Assembly (NCBI GenBank): GCA_005656395.1
Contig: SRSI01000028.1
Location: forward strand, 1,054,001-1,118,000
DNA: 64,000 nt
From: Strongyloides papillosus
Taxonomy: Eukaryota; Nematoda; Chromadorea; Rhabditida; Strongyloididae
Direction: 5' to 3'
Both the position numbers and the translations under genes were made by a program. Numbering within the stretch: position 1 is the first letter of the stretch; the number at the start of each line of letters is the position of its first letter. Shown in pieces: positions 46,685-59,370 of the stretch. The notes under the pieces are model-generated. The model ran no database searches. It was not told the origin of the DNA and was given only the letters and a program-made list of their open reading frames with translations.

Positions 46685-48453
46685 TTTAAGACAGAGTAGT
46701 AATTTATTATAACATTCTGAGATATATTAAATGACAATAACGTAATTAATTTTAAATAAACGAAATACTACAGATAGACAGATGACAAGATAGATATCTA
46801 ATATTTTATAATGGAAAGTGCTGATATGAAAAGAAAAGAAATATGTGTAAGACAATTAACAAAATATTCCATACCACCTTAATAAAAATAAAGCTAAATT
46901 AACAACATATACCCCTTTGGTAAACTTTAAAAGATATATACATATAAAAATTTTTAAACCCCATAGTTAATTTTAGAGAAAGATGTAGATAGACTCTTAA
47001 CAATTAATAATACTAAATACTTAGTTCTTAAAAAAAAACACCAATAACATATAAAATTGTATTTGATAATAATTACATGAAAATTATCTAGAAAAAAATT
47101 TTCTCTACGATATAAAATGATCAAACAAGATAGTTTAATTAAAAAATTACTTTGGAAAAAGTAGCTAAAAACATTTATATTATAATATTTAAAGTAAAAT
47201 TGTTTTTCAAATATTATATGATATACTGATCTATTTAAAATAAGAAGTGCAATTTTCTAAATAAACTATTTTCCTACATAATATTTTTATTATTATCTAG
47301 AAATAGATTACGTCTTGTCACATGTCATATAGGTTTAAAAATATATTAAAAAATATATTTTTGCCGGTTTAATGATATAGTAATATATATAAGACAATAA
47401 ATAATAATGATTGTATGCTATGCTGCTTAGAGATGATTGTCAAAACTAAAATGTAGTACAAAAGTAGTAAAAATAAACAAATGGCAGGACCCTTTACCAA
47501 ATGATTTTTCGTCTCAAGAGTATGAAATATGTATCTAAGAAATTATTATTCAATTTTCTTTTTGACAACGTTATATCTAGAATGTTTATCCAATTGTGAT
47601 TTGAGATAAATACTTATTTCTCTTGAAAGAGTTATACTTCCACAAATTAAATATGTATAAAATAATTGAAAAATGTTTTTTAATTGTTTTTTTTTCTGTG
47701 AAAAGTTTGTTGTCGTTTTGGTTTGCAGTAAAAATGTAGCGAACAAAATAAAATCTCAACATGGTTTATGATAATTTATTGTAAAAACGTATTACAATGT
47801 TTATCGCTTGTTTTGTTTTACATGATTTAATGCAACATTTTTAAAAGTCCTTCATTCAATAGTAAATAAAAATGTTTTATAAATAATTCAAAATACTATA
47901 GAGATAGAGAAATTATATTTTGAGGAACAAAACACTTAGTATATAGTTAATGTAAACAACGTTTTATTTGATAACTACGGAAAATACCTTAAACTCGTTT
48001 AAAAAAAACTTTTCTCTATTGTCAAATACAATATTAAATAGTTAAAATCAAAATTAAGATGGCGTCAAATCAAATGAAGATTTTGAAATATAAACAGAAT
48101 AAAAACTATAATTCCATGAATTGTTTATGAACAAAAGACGACTTTTATATTTTCAAAAACAAGTATAAACTTGATGTATTTGTTATTAGAGGAAATCAGT
48201 CCAATTTAATGTTTTTCCATAAATGATAATTTTCCGCAAAAAATGACTAACTTAAAAGTTACTAAAATAGTTACTTATCTTTTTAACCAACAGAAAATAT
48301 TTCCACAAATACGGTTTAAAAAACTATGATCATTATTAGCAAGTATTTGACCAATTTAAGAATTACATCTCTTAAAAAGAAATTATTTTGGACACCTATT
48401 ACTCTAAATTTTTTTTATAATTCTTTTAAGTAATAAAATAACATAGAAGTGTT
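46685..48453. other. Divergent intergenic region (cullin-2 / ELP1)
   Basis: A/T-rich. The short open stretch at 47546-47746 (minus strand) lacks support. Should contain both promoters. Confidence 0.4.
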
Positions 48454-51400
48454 ATGAAGAATATTCAGTTGTATGAAGTCCAATCTATTCATGGATATGA
48501 CATCAATTTTGATTTAAAAGGTAATTTATATTAATTTTTTTTGTTATATGAATATACATTTGATTACAGATGCAGAAGCATTTTGTTTTGATTCTTTATC
48601 AAATATTGTGTACGTGTCTCTTCCGCAAACTATAAATGCTATAAAATTAGATACAAAAGTTGTAAGTTATCTATTTAAAATTTAAATGATATTCTTGATT
48701 TTTTTGTCTATAGGGTATTAAAAAAATTAATTGGGGTGATGTAAGAGGAGGTGGTAAAGGAGATATTAGTATAATGTCATTTGTACTTATACCAGATGAA
48801 TTTATCATTTATATAATTTTAAAAAATGGTGATGTTTCGTGTTTAAATCTCGAGGACGATACTTTTTTTTATAAAGGTCAATTACCTGGAATGGTAAAGA
48901 AGATATCATGGTGTCCAGGATACCAATCATTTCTTGCCTGTTGCGGTAGTGAAATATACCACTTTGGAAGAGATTTCGAACTTTTAAATCAATTTAGTAT
49001 CACACCAACAGAACCTGGACTTGATAATCTAGGAGTAAATGTTGGTTGGGGTAGTTTAGCAACACAATTCCAAGGTGCTGAAGGGAAGAAAAAACTTGCT
49101 AAAATTGAATTTGAAAAAAAACCAACGCCAATAAAAGATTATGATTCTGTTGATAATATTATTATCTCATGGAGGGCCGATACAGAATATTTTATTGTTA
49201 GTAATGTGGAACCGACCATTATTGAGGAGGACGGAAATAAGATAGAAATATTACACAGAGTAACAAGAGTATGGAATTCAGAAGGGAAATATATGTCTGA
49301 ATTTGAAAATTTATCTGGTGCAGAACCAGCTGTTGCTATGAAACCACAAAGAAATTATATTGCAACTGTTAGAGTTTTAGGCAACCAAAGATTTTTACGC
49401 TTTTACGAAAGAAATGGGCAAAAAAGACACGAATTTGAAATTACAGACCAAGCTCCACCTAATATTTTTAGTACAAGACAAATGTTATGGAATGCTGATG
49501 GTACAATTTTATGGTTGTGTTTCAAATCAGATAATTCCTACCACATGCAATTTTGGACAACCTCAAATTATGTTTGGTATGCGAAATATCATATAAAAGT
49601 ATCTGACGAGATATCTCAATTTGAGTGGGATGAGATAAAACCACACAATTTCAGGTACCTTCTCAAGAATGGTGTATTTGTATCAGCTTCTATAAATCCA
49701 ACAAAGTACTACTCCTCTGATATGACAGCGTTTGTTGTAGATGGATGTAAATTAAATATAACAGATTTCAGTAAAGGCATTATGCCACCACCAATGTGCA
49801 ATTATTCAATAACACTTCCAAACTATATTTTGTGCCTTTCTCAACATGAAAGTGGTAACATAGCTGTCATAACTTCTGCTCCAGATATCTCTTTGTTAGT
49901 TAAAAGAAATGGAATTTATACTCCTGTGACTATTTTCTATCTTACAGATATAGATCCTATGTTTGGATGTTGTTTTTTACTATGATATTAAATTTTTAAC
50001 TCCAGATTCAATTACTTTCATTGTCCATGGATTGCAATACTATATTGTATATTTTAATTTTACTACCAAGAAACATTATATCGTTTTAACCTCTGAAAAA
50101 AATATACTTCTCCATTTACATGTGCCATCAAATCCTAATCTTTTTTTATATCAACATCAAAATGGTGATTGGTTTGAGTATAATCAAGTAACTGGTGAAA
50201 CAAAAGAATTATATTTAAATGGTAATAAAGCAATAAAATTATCTAGTTATGATTCGCATAAAAGTGAATTTTTGGATGAAGAAAAACTTTTAGTATCATT
50301 GACAAATACTAATCAATTATTATTCAATGAAAAAATTATTGACTCGGCTGTAGGATGTTTCCGTGTTGGAAAAGAATTTTTATATATAGTTACATTATCT
50401 AATACATTATATTGTATTCCAAGATATCAATTATCAAAATTATCATCTCTTCCACCTACGTCAGCTGGTAGAGCAGTAGAAAGAGGATCTCAAATTGTTG
50501 ATTTCGATGTAAATGGAACAAAAGTTGTTTTGCAGATGCCACGAGGAAATTTAGAAACAATTGAACCGAGAATATTACTTTTGAATAAACTTAAAAAACT
50601 ATTTGATAATAATAAGTGGAAAGAAGCATATGTTATAATGAGGAGACATCGTATAGATACAAATTTATTTTTTGACAATAATCCTAAAATATTTTTAAAT
50701 AGTATCCATCAATTTATAGATGATATTAGAGATCCAGATGCACTAAATATTTTCATTACTACATTAAGAGAAGAGTCAACAACTGATACAATGTTCTCAG
50801 AATACTATACTACACATGTAGGAAAATGTTATTCAAATAAAATTAATACCATTTGTCAGAAGATGTTAGAGTGTTTTCTTTCACTTGAAGAATTAAACAA
50901 AGCTGAAATGATACGTTTATTTTCATGCATTTTATCATGTTATGTGATGCAGACACCAAGATTACTAAGAGATGCTCTTATGAAAATGAAAAAAGTAAAA
51001 TGTACATTAGAAAAAGAGGAAGGTTATAAATTTGTTAGTGATTCAATACGTTATCTTTTATACATGGTTGATAGTAATACTCTTTTTAAAGAATCTATTG
51101 GAACATATGATTTTGAGATAGCTATAAATGTCGCTGAATGTTCACAACGTGATCCAAAAGAATATACACTATTATTAAATGATTTCCGTTCTAAAGAACC
51201 ATTATCATATCAAAGATATTGTGTTGATATGTATCTTGATAATTATAGATCAGCTCTTAATAATATAGCACTAACATTATCTGAAGATGAAAAAAATCTC
51301 GACTTACATATGGATGAGTGTATAAATTTAATAAGACTTCAAAATTTGTACTCATATAGTTTGTCAGTTTTTCAAGGAACACCATATTATCCAGATATTT

Positions 51401-52484
51401 GTAATATTTATGGAGAATATCTTGAAGGCAAAGGAAAATTGAATGATGCTGGTTTCATGTATTTAAAAGGAAATGCACCAACAAAAGCATTACTTTGTTT
51501 TGAAAAAACTAAAAATTGGAAATATTATTTAGAATATGCTTTGGAGACAAATGTTAGTGAAGATATAATAAAGAATACTTTACAAAAGATGAGTCTTCTT
51601 TTAGAAACTAATGGTGATTATAATAATAGTTATGAAATACAAAATATTTTATATGAAAAGTTTGATAATAATGTTAGTTATCTGAAAAAAATGTTGTTAC
51701 TATTATTAACAGCTGGAAGGTGGAATGATGCTTCAATTCTTGTTATAAAAGATAGCAAAACAGATAATCCAACATTAACACAACTTTTTAAAATGAAATT
51801 AAAAGAAAAATGTGAAAATTTAAGAAATTACTTAACGAATGGAGGAATACCTTTAATGAACATAGTAATCGTCTTATAGTTCTTAGAAATGAAAAACAAG
51901 GGAAAATTAAAGAATTAGTTAATGCTTCTATGGATGATGATGGCTTTGAAATGGAAAGTGAAGCTTCCTCTACAATATCATCATTCTCAAAAATGTCAAA
52001 AATATCTACTTTTTCTGGAAAGAGAAGGAAAAACTGTTCAAAAAAAGAAGAGATCTGTTAAACATGGTAGTCAATATGAAGATATTAGTAGATTATGTGA
52101 ACTTAAAAAACTTTACACTACTATTGATTCTCAACAAGAGGAAATGGCTAACCTTCTACCTATTCTTCTTTTGTGGGACTTTATTGAAGATGGTAAATTC
52201 TTACAAAAAACATTTTCTGATCTCCTTGACGATATTGAAAAGAAAATTAAAATTCATTGGCCTTATTATATCAATGCTTATCATTTACTAGGACCTATTC
52301 ATGAAATTGTAAGTTTTAAAAATATATCCACGAACTGTATTATTATTTTTAGTATCGTCATTCCGATGGAACTATTCGAATGCCTGATGCTGGAGAAATG
52401 CCAGAAAGGATAGCTCTTGAAGAAGAATTAATTGCTCCTGTTATTAGAAAAAATATAACTTGGCAATTAGATATGTTAAAGTAG
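48454..52484 (+). CDS. ELP1: Elongator complex protein 1 (IKAP), three apparent frameshifts
   Basis: Exons 48454-48520, 48570-48661, 48714-52308 and 52353-52484 yield about 1294 aa (human about 1330). ELP1 is the scaffold of Elongator, which makes cm5-type modifications on wobble U34 of tRNAs. The N-terminal double WD40 propeller starts MKNIQLYEVQSI and includes LNLED..GQLPGMVKKISWCP, VGWGSLATQFQGAEGK and PPPMCNYSI. KVVLQMPRGNLETIEPR begins the TPR region, followed by a Ser-rich basic linker and C-terminal dimerisation helices ending ..NITWQLDMLK. The frame slips at T6 (49973-49978), T3 (51852-51854) and A5 (52029-52033). Ignoring each leaves an intact, conserved protein, so assembly error is the likely cause. 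Confidence 0.93.
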
Positions 52485-52724
52485 TTTTGTTGTTAAGTTA
52501 AGTTGCGAGAATTTTTTTATGAATATTGTTTTGTTAACTTTTTGTTTTATTTTTTTTTCTTAAAAGATACTTAAGATTTTCTTCTTAAAGTACTACTACA
52601 ATATATTATTTTTAAATTGTTTTTTAATATACATGTTATATGACGTATTTTGTAAAAACAACGGTGATTTTTATCCGTAATACATTTATAATTGTTCTAT
52701 CGTGTATGGTAATTTGTTTTTAGA

Positions 52725-53117
52725 ATGACTAATCACAAACAAAGTGCAGTAATATCAATTTTAGCAGTAGTTGGACTTACGGTCTTCACTCAAGTAGCCA
52801 AAGGAATTTTAACATCATCAAAAGAAGGAGTATTATTGGCTGGGTTTCTAGGATCTTTTATATATGTATTTTTATTAACATCAGTATCAAATTTCAAAAA
52901 TTCAAATCCAACTTTTATTGTATATTCAGGAATCTTTGATGTCATTGTTTCAATTACTATATCAGCAGTTATTATGTCATTCATTCAAGGTGTTGCTGTA
53001 ACGGTAACAATCCTTTTTTCACTTTTCTGGACATTGGCATTAGCAAATATTTCTGATAGAAAATATACGTCTGTTGTTGGTGGAGCAAATGTTGTTGGAA
53101 AAAAGAAAAAAAATTAA
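52725..53117 (+). CDS. KRTCAP2: KRTCAP2 / OST accessory subunit
   Basis: Single exon, 130 aa (family about 136). Three hydrophobic helices: AVISILAVVGLTVFTQVAKG, LLAGFLGSFIYVFLLTSVSNF and VIVSITISAVIMSFIQGVAVTV followed by ILFSLFWTLALANIS. The tail ends GKKKKN, an ER-retention-like lysine cluster. Keratinocyte-associated protein 2 is a subunit of the STT3A oligosaccharyltransferase that docks OST on the Sec61 translocon for co-translational N-glycosylation. The gene follows ELP1 by 241 bp on the same strand, with TTTTTAG ending one base before the ATG, a possible spliced-leader acceptor. Confidence 0.9.
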   Translation: MTNHKQSAVISILAVVGLTVFTQVAKGILTSSKEGVLLAGFLGSFIYVFLLTSVSNFKNSNPTFIVYSGIFDVIVSITISAVIMSFIQGVAVTVTILFSLFWTLALANISDRKYTSVVGGANVVGKKKKN

Positions 53118-53341
53118 TTTTTTCTTTTTAATGTCATATATCCCTCATTATTTTTTTATTATTTTTTATGAGTATGAGATTTGACTAATAAACATTTTCC
53201 TTTCTAAGGAAAATAATGTATTTAATTTTGATAAACTATGGTCTTTCGTACCACTTTATATTTTATTTAATTAAAACTCTCCAATTTTAATAATTATAAC
53301 AATTTTTTTACTATTTTTATGGATATATTTAGTATGCATAA

Positions 53342-54104
53342 ATGATAGATATGACAAAAAAGTACCTTCTACTTTTGGTTAAAATTACAATTTTACTATT
53401 CATTCTAACTTTACAACTAATAATATCAGATACTATAAGTAAAAGTACATTTAACTCTACTACAAAAAGTCATTTCTTTCGTATTCCTCCTCCTAAGAAA
53501 ATGTAACATTGTAAGTGAGTTATCTTAATTATACATATAATATCATACAACCATATAAAATATTCCTAATTAAATTTTATCATTTAGTTGTTCAAGAGTA
53601 AAAAATTGCCATAAATATGCTAGTTGTCTTACATGTCCTTTTCTTAAAAATTGTACATATGGTGAAAAATATTCTGTTACGTGTATACCATTAAGAAATT
53701 GTAAAGTAAGAACTCCAGTTAGAAAAATAATGAATTGTAAATATTGTTATCAAACGAAATATAAGATAGAACATGATTGTGCTGAAATAAGAAATTGTAC
53801 AAGTACCTCTGTTAGACTTGTTAGATCTATATGTAGAGTTAAACAAAATACTTTTTGTCTTGGTAGAAGAGTTTTTTATCAAAATATTCGTTGTCATTGG
53901 ACAAATGGTTATAGTTGGAAAAAAACTTTTTTTATTTCAATTATTGGTGGTGGTTTTGGAGCTGAACGATTCTATCTCGGCTATTGGAAAAGTGGCCTTG
54001 CTAAACTTGTTACTTTTGGTGGACTTGGTATATGGACGACGATAGACTTAATACTTGTAGCGTTGGGTTATTTAGGACCGGCAGATGGATCTCTTTATAT
54101 ATAA
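53342..54104 (+). CDS. TM2D3: TM2 domain-containing protein 3 (almondex-like)
   Basis: Exon 1 (53342 or 53351 to 53502) encodes a signal peptide (KKYLLLLVKITILLFILT). Exon 2 (53588-54104) carries a Cys-rich ectodomain (CSRVKNC, SCLTCPFLKNCTYG, NCKYCYQT, CTSTSV..) and then the TM2 domain: HWTNGYSWKKTFFISIIGGGFGAERFYLGYWKSGLAKL, TFGGLGIWTTIDLILVALGYLGPADGSLYI. The C-terminal GYLGPADGSLYI is diagnostic for TM2D3. Total about 225 aa. In flies the orthologue supports Notch signalling; in mammals the gene has been linked to Alzheimer risk. The donor used (GTAACA at 53503) is weak; a GTAAGT 8 bases later would need a frame change. An ERFY replaces the usual DRFY. Confidence 0.9.
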
Positions 54105-54174
54105 TAATAATATATTATTTAAAAAAACAACAATAAATGTATATATAAATAAAATTATTACTATCATTATATAA

Positions 54175-55956
54175 CTAATGTAAAAATAAACATCTTTCTG
54201 AGGATAATGGACACCCATCAGGATGATATCGATGAAACCAACATTCAGACTTATGAATACATTCTTTTCTAACTTTGACATGTTTAATTTCTATGGCCCA
54301 ATTCTTGATAGAAACTTTTCCAGAGTGAATTTTAAATATTTGATATTGGTTCTTTAAAAATGTTTGAAAACCTCCACTTTGTTTCTTCATTAATATTTTC
54401 TCATCATCCTTAAGCATTTTAAAGACCTCTAATATAGTTAATGATCCTCCAGTATGCCATTTAGAGGAGTATAAAGAATCTTTATTAATACTAAGTAATT
54501 TATTAAAAATCCTCTCAATAATTTTATTTCTAATAGTAACATCAATCTGACTACAATTACGTACTTCCTCGATTTTATTTCTCGGAATAAATACGTTATT
54601 CTTATTATTTTTTGCTGCTTTTAATATATCTTGTATTATAGACTCAAGATTATTACATAATCCATCTTCTGGTAAAGTACATATCAATGCTATCTAAAAT
54701 AGAAAAATAATTTTAATTGTTGTAAATGACGTTTAATAATAAAAATTTAAAGAGCATTTATTTACCCTTTTTGTTGATGGAATTCGTAATCTATCCACTT
54801 TCACATTGTATCCCAATTTTTCACATAAACATTTGAGATAGCTTAAATAGTTATTATATATAGATGTTCCTTGAGCTCCAAATAGCTTATCATTTCTTTT
54901 GACGAATTCATTAGGGACATGAATAAATTTACCATAAAAATCAAATGGACAACATGGTAAAAGAAAAAAATTACATTTTAATCTTGATGCTATTATTGGT
55001 ATCCAAGGTGTTAATTCATCACTATGATTACCTATTAAAAAATCACACTCTCTTGGGATACCAATATTATTAACGTCATCACTCGATGGTATTAAAGTTT
55101 TTTCAATTAATATACATCCATCATTTTTAAATTTATTCCATATTTTTCTTTCTCTTAAATCTATTCCAATACCTTTATATCCCTCTTTTGTTAAAATGTA
55201 ACTTAATAATCCATTACCACATCCAATATCAACAAAATATTCTGGCACTTTAGTTAAACTTTTCCAAATTTCACATAAATATGCTGATATACCACAATCT
55301 TCATAGACAAACTTTAATGGATCTGTTCTTTCACTCCACTCTTGAATAATTACTTTACCGATATTTTCCTTTATATCCCTATATTTTATAGCATAACTTT
55401 CTGTATTTATTAATGATTCTTTAGAAAAATTTTCCTTCTCAATACTAAGATTTTTAAACCACTTTTCAAGTCGTGGAAAAGCATAATTTTTAATCCATAT
55501 ACATTTTGATAATGGTATGTCTTTATTTATAGTAATTTGTAACTTATATGTATCCTTGTCACTTTCATTACTATCACTATCAATTAAAATTACTTTCATA
55601 AGGTAAGGAACCTCAACATGCGGATTTTTTAAATTTTCATTTAAATTTATTGTCTCAAATTGACATTCCAACGGTGAAATAAATTTAGAGAACTGATATA
55701 CTTCCTGTGAATATATTTTACCTCTTGAAATTAATTTCTGAATAACATATTCCATAGTTTTATACTTTTGAGGGATATATTTATTATTCACTACTTCCTC
55801 AAATGATAATAAACAAGCAGAAGAAAGTCTTCTATTAATACAATGAGCCTGATGTCTCCACATATTAATTAGTATACTAAATCTATCTTCTACTTCATTA
55901 TTTTCTAATTTAATAGAGGAAGTTTCACATACTAATACAGTACCCTCCTCAGTCAT
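54175..55956 (-). CDS. TRMT44: tRNA (uracil-2'-O-)-methyltransferase TRMT44 (Um44)
   Basis: Exon 1 (55956-54766) and exon 2 (54693-54175), joined in phase 0 by a 72-nt intron, give about 569 aa. The start is taken as MTEEGTVLV at 55956, because TATTTTTTAG lies 10 bases before it; an upstream in-frame Met at 55992 precedes that acceptor. The SAM-binding motif FVDIGCGNGLLSYILTKEGYKGIGIDLRERKIW is followed by DFLIGNHSDELTPWIP and FLLPCCPFDFYGKF, both characteristic of Trm44. The C-terminus holds a CCCH finger (CIHKSECWFHRYHPDGCPLSSERCLFLH). It 2'-O-methylates U44 of tRNA-Ser in yeast. Converges with TM2D3, 70 bp apart. Confidence 0.93.
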
Positions 55957-56087
55957 TCTTTTGTTTACTAAAAAATAAAGAAACATACACATCTCATAGT
56001 AAAAATAGAATGGATAACATAATTAAAATAATTATAGATGAAAAACTAATTAAATGAGTGTATTAAAATAAGTTTATTAAGATATTT

Positions 56088-56766
56088 CTATAATACTTTT
56101 GTTGTTTTGCAATCTTCTTTATGTTGTTCCCGTAAAAGTGCTTCTTTTTTGATAGCTTTTTTTACAATAACACTACAACCATTTATCATGTGTTTGCCCT
56201 GACTAATAATGAAATTTACATCTCTTGGATCATTAAAATACACAAAACTACACCCATAACCTCCTTCAACAATACTTTTGAAGGAAGGAAATTTTGAAAA
56301 ATATTTCTTTAATTCTATTTCATCTAATTTTTTATATGATAACGGATATGATATCATTATACAAGTACTATCCATTTTATCAATTACTTCATCTATATTC
56401 TAAAAAGCAGTTGTGAAAAAAATTAATTACCATATATTTATTTGTTAAAAAATATAATAAAAATATCAAGTCTAGTAAACTTACTGTTTTACTCATTCTA
56501 AATGTGGATATATTTACTTTATTATTCCCGATTGAATGTGGATTATCATGGAAACATCTTATTGCTGATGTATTATTAGTATAGGTAACATACCCAAATC
56601 CACGACAAAGATTCGTTTTTATATCTCTCATAACTTTAAAGTTCTTTATTTGTCCCCATCTTGAAAAATATTCATAAAATATTTTATCTGATATTGAATC
56701 ATTTAAGTTTGTTACAATAAGTTTAACTGGCTCCGAATCAGGTTTAAATAAATCTTCATAGTACAT
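56088..56766 (-). CDS. RNA-binding protein with two RRMs (197 aa)
   Basis: Exon 1 (56766-56485) and exon 2 (56399-56088), joined by an 85-nt intron. RRM1 has RNP2 LIVTNL and RNP1 RGFGYVTY, both good matches. RRM2 begins CIMISYP with RNP1-like YGCSFVYF and is more diverged, lacking the Gly-Phe pair in full. The arrangement resembles hnRNP A/B- or Musashi-type proteins but without the Gly-rich tail. Probably an mRNA processing or translation factor. Its 3' end lies close to the TRMT44 start (132 bp), same strand. Confidence 0.82.
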
Positions 56767-57980
56767 AATACAAAAAAAAACTAACGCAAAATGTATGTTT
56801 AAGTATCTCTTTCATCTATCTAATCTACACAATACCAAGATCAAAAACAATCCATTTAAGAGTGACATTTTTATTTTACTAATGATAGTATGGTAAACAA
56901 AAAACTAACTGGTAGTGAAGTATTTGCGCAACTATTAATAACAAAACATTTTAATAATATACTGTATCATAGAAAATAAATATTTACATTTAGAAACACA
57001 CCCATAAGTAAAATATAAAGATATAAAGAAATTGAAAAAGTTTAAAATATTGCCTTATTAAATATTCCTTTTAAATAATGTAATTATATAGAATGAAAAT
57101 GTTTTTAATTAAATGGATATTGAATTGAAGTTATGACAAACCTGACAACAACCAAATAGCTATTCTTCATCGTATTTTCACTTTTAATATATTATTTATC
57201 ATTTATGTTTTTGGTAATTTCAATATAAAATGAACTTTATTTATTTGTAAAAAACTAAAACTTCACAAAAATTTAGGAGTGTCTACATAATTTTTGTGGA
57301 AAGAAGCCTAAATTTTTATTTTTTTTTCTAAAAAAATTTATATAATATAAAGTTTATATCCAATTTGTATAAGTTTTCTTTATGTTTAACATTTTTCTTA
57401 AAAATGAACACGTATATTATACAAAGATCCATTAAGAAAGTTTTCTTTTATGTCTTCACTTATATTTCGTCGTTATGAAACAGAAAATATATCATCTTTG
57501 CACTGTTTTTCATCTACCATTATATATATATATACTGAGATGCTTAATTGAATAATTTTATTGTAAAAATTTACTTTTTACTATTTATAAAAATATTTAT
57601 TAATAATATTAAATATATTTTCTCTAAAATATATAAATTATCTTAATTATTTAGCCATTTCTAATATATAGAAGTTAAAAAATATTTTTTCTTCTATAAT
57701 TCAATTTATCTTTTACTTTATTTTTTAATTTAATATAATTTTAAGTTAAAAAAGTATAATTATGTTTGAAAAAAACACAATCATAATTGCAGTAGATAGT
57801 TAAAATTAATCATAAATGGTGATATTAAAATAATATAGCAAAATAAAAATTATAGAAACAAATAATATTTTATTTTAAAGTTATCGTTTGTGTTATATAA
57901 ATGAAATAAAAATAAATTATGCTAGTATTAGAGATAAAATTTTCCATAGGATGTTGATGGATGATATTAAGTAAAGAAAC
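56767..57980. other. AT-rich intergenic region
   Basis: No gene seen. Contains a TATATATATATA stretch near 57520-57536 and long T/A runs. Confidence 0.4.
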
Positions 57981-58379
57981 TTATTTTTTTGCTTTGTTTA
58001 AGTCTTCATCAATTGAGGTTAAGTCTATGTAAGCCGGATCATTATCTTTGACAGTTTTTTCATTACCATTTTTTACCTTGTTATTCTTTGTTTGTACCTC
58101 ATTGTCAAATTTGTTTTTTGATTCCTCCTCCTTATCTACTTTTTTACCAATTTTCAGTGCTTTATTAGTACTAATTTCATTTCTAGCCTTATTTAACTCT
58201 CTTGTTAATTTATTTATACCTCTGTTAGGTGTTAATGTTACTCCGGCATTCGGGACACATTTAGTTGTATGTGTATGGTAAAATTTGTAACAAAATCTTC
58301 TATGAGCATATAATATAAAAATTGTAGATATGAAACCAACTAGAAAATTTATTAGGAAGAAACTAATTATTCCCATCAC
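57981..58379 (-). CDS. Small single-pass membrane protein (132 aa)
   Basis: Single exon. One N-terminal transmembrane helix (MGIISFFLINFLVGFISTIFILY) is followed by AHRRFCYKFYHTH, then a basic/acidic Lys-Glu-Asn-rich tail, likely disordered and cytoplasmic, ending DPAYIDLTSIDEDLNKAKK. The tail is predicted helical in parts. No known family. The ordered TM plus charged tail layout and normal codon use support a real gene; the related layout of 59176-59370 nearby may be coincidence. Confidence 0.55.
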   Translation of the reverse strand: MMGIISFFLINFLVGFISTIFILYAHRRFCYKFYHTHTTKCVPNAGVTLTPNRGINKLTRELNKARNEISTNKALKIGKKVDKEEESKNKFDNEVQTKNNKVKNGNEKTVKDNDPAYIDLTSIDEDLNKAKK

Positions 58380-59175
58380 ACCAAATGGTAATTAAATGCT
58401 AATATTAATAAATTTCTTTCACTATTTTATCTTTATTTAACTTGAAACGTCATTGTAAAATTTAATTATATTTATAATCATAAATTTTAAGCACATTTTA
58501 TATTTTTGCATATAAAAAATTTTTTTAAATCTGAGCGAAGCATAAGAAGTAGGAGGAAGATTATTTTATCATCTTATATTTTTCTTTGATTACAAGGTAT
58601 TTTTCATACTATCATTTTTAATAGTGAAAAAGCAAGCTTATTCTTGGTAAAATTTATTTTCGCGATAATATTAATTTTGTAAAACTATTTATTCTAAATA
58701 CATATGTTTTTGTTGCATATTTAATTTTACTATTTTCATGTCCATATAAAAAGACACGTAAAAGGTATAGCTAATAAAGTATATAAATTGCTGTAAGATA
58801 ATATCTTTCGACTGTTAGCATTCATTGATATATATAAAATTTTAACTAAATCTTTTTTATCTTTAAAAAAAACATTTATTTTAAGTAATATTTTAAAAAA
58901 AGGAAAAATTTTTTAAAATTAATATTATTTATTGATATTGAATGATGAAGTAATTTTTAGAATTAAAGATATTTTATTTATTGGAATAAAAATGTTAAAT
59001 AAATATTAATTGAAATGTAAAGTTAAATAAATTTTTTTATATGTAAAACATAAGTTAGTGAATTATGTATATAAAATATTATAATATTAAATGAATTTAT
59101 AATATAATCTTGAACTTTATTTTCATTTCTCCCTCATCATATATTTATTTTTGATTAGTATGAAGCATAAAAAAA
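58380..59175. other. AT-rich spacer
   Basis: No gene or repeat recognised. Confidence 0.35.
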
Positions 59176-59370
59176 TTAACATTTCTTTTTATCATTTTTA
59201 CTTTCTTCTAAATTGAATCCCTCCAAGTTTTCATAACATGTTTCTTTATTGCTTGATATTACTGATAATAACTTTCTGCGTATACCTAAGGAGTCGTTAG
59301 TATCAAAAAGGATTGTTGCTGTAGCAGCTCCAATTGCTACAATACCTATTGAAAATAATGAAAAATTCAT
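59176..59370 (-). CDS. Small membrane protein (64 aa)
   Basis: MNFSLFSIGIVAIGAATATIL gives one N-terminal transmembrane segment or signal anchor; the remainder (DTNDSLGIRRKLLSVISSNKETCYENLEGFNLEESK) is polar, ending KKC. No introns seen. Could be a small mitochondrial or ER protein. No family recognised. Confidence 0.45.
   Translation of the reverse strand: MNFSLFSIGIVAIGAATATILFDTNDSLGIRRKLLSVISSNKETCYENLEGFNLEESKNDKKKC

Noticed and set aside
47546..47746. 66-codon minus-strand frame upstream of ELP1
   Set aside because: Low complexity, no motif, no splice context.
49963..51879. ELP1 second half as an independent gene, or as VPS16
   Set aside because: First impression of a VPS16-like protein was dropped: the propeller, LQMPRGNLE and C-terminal helices match ELP1, and the frame joins at a T6 run.
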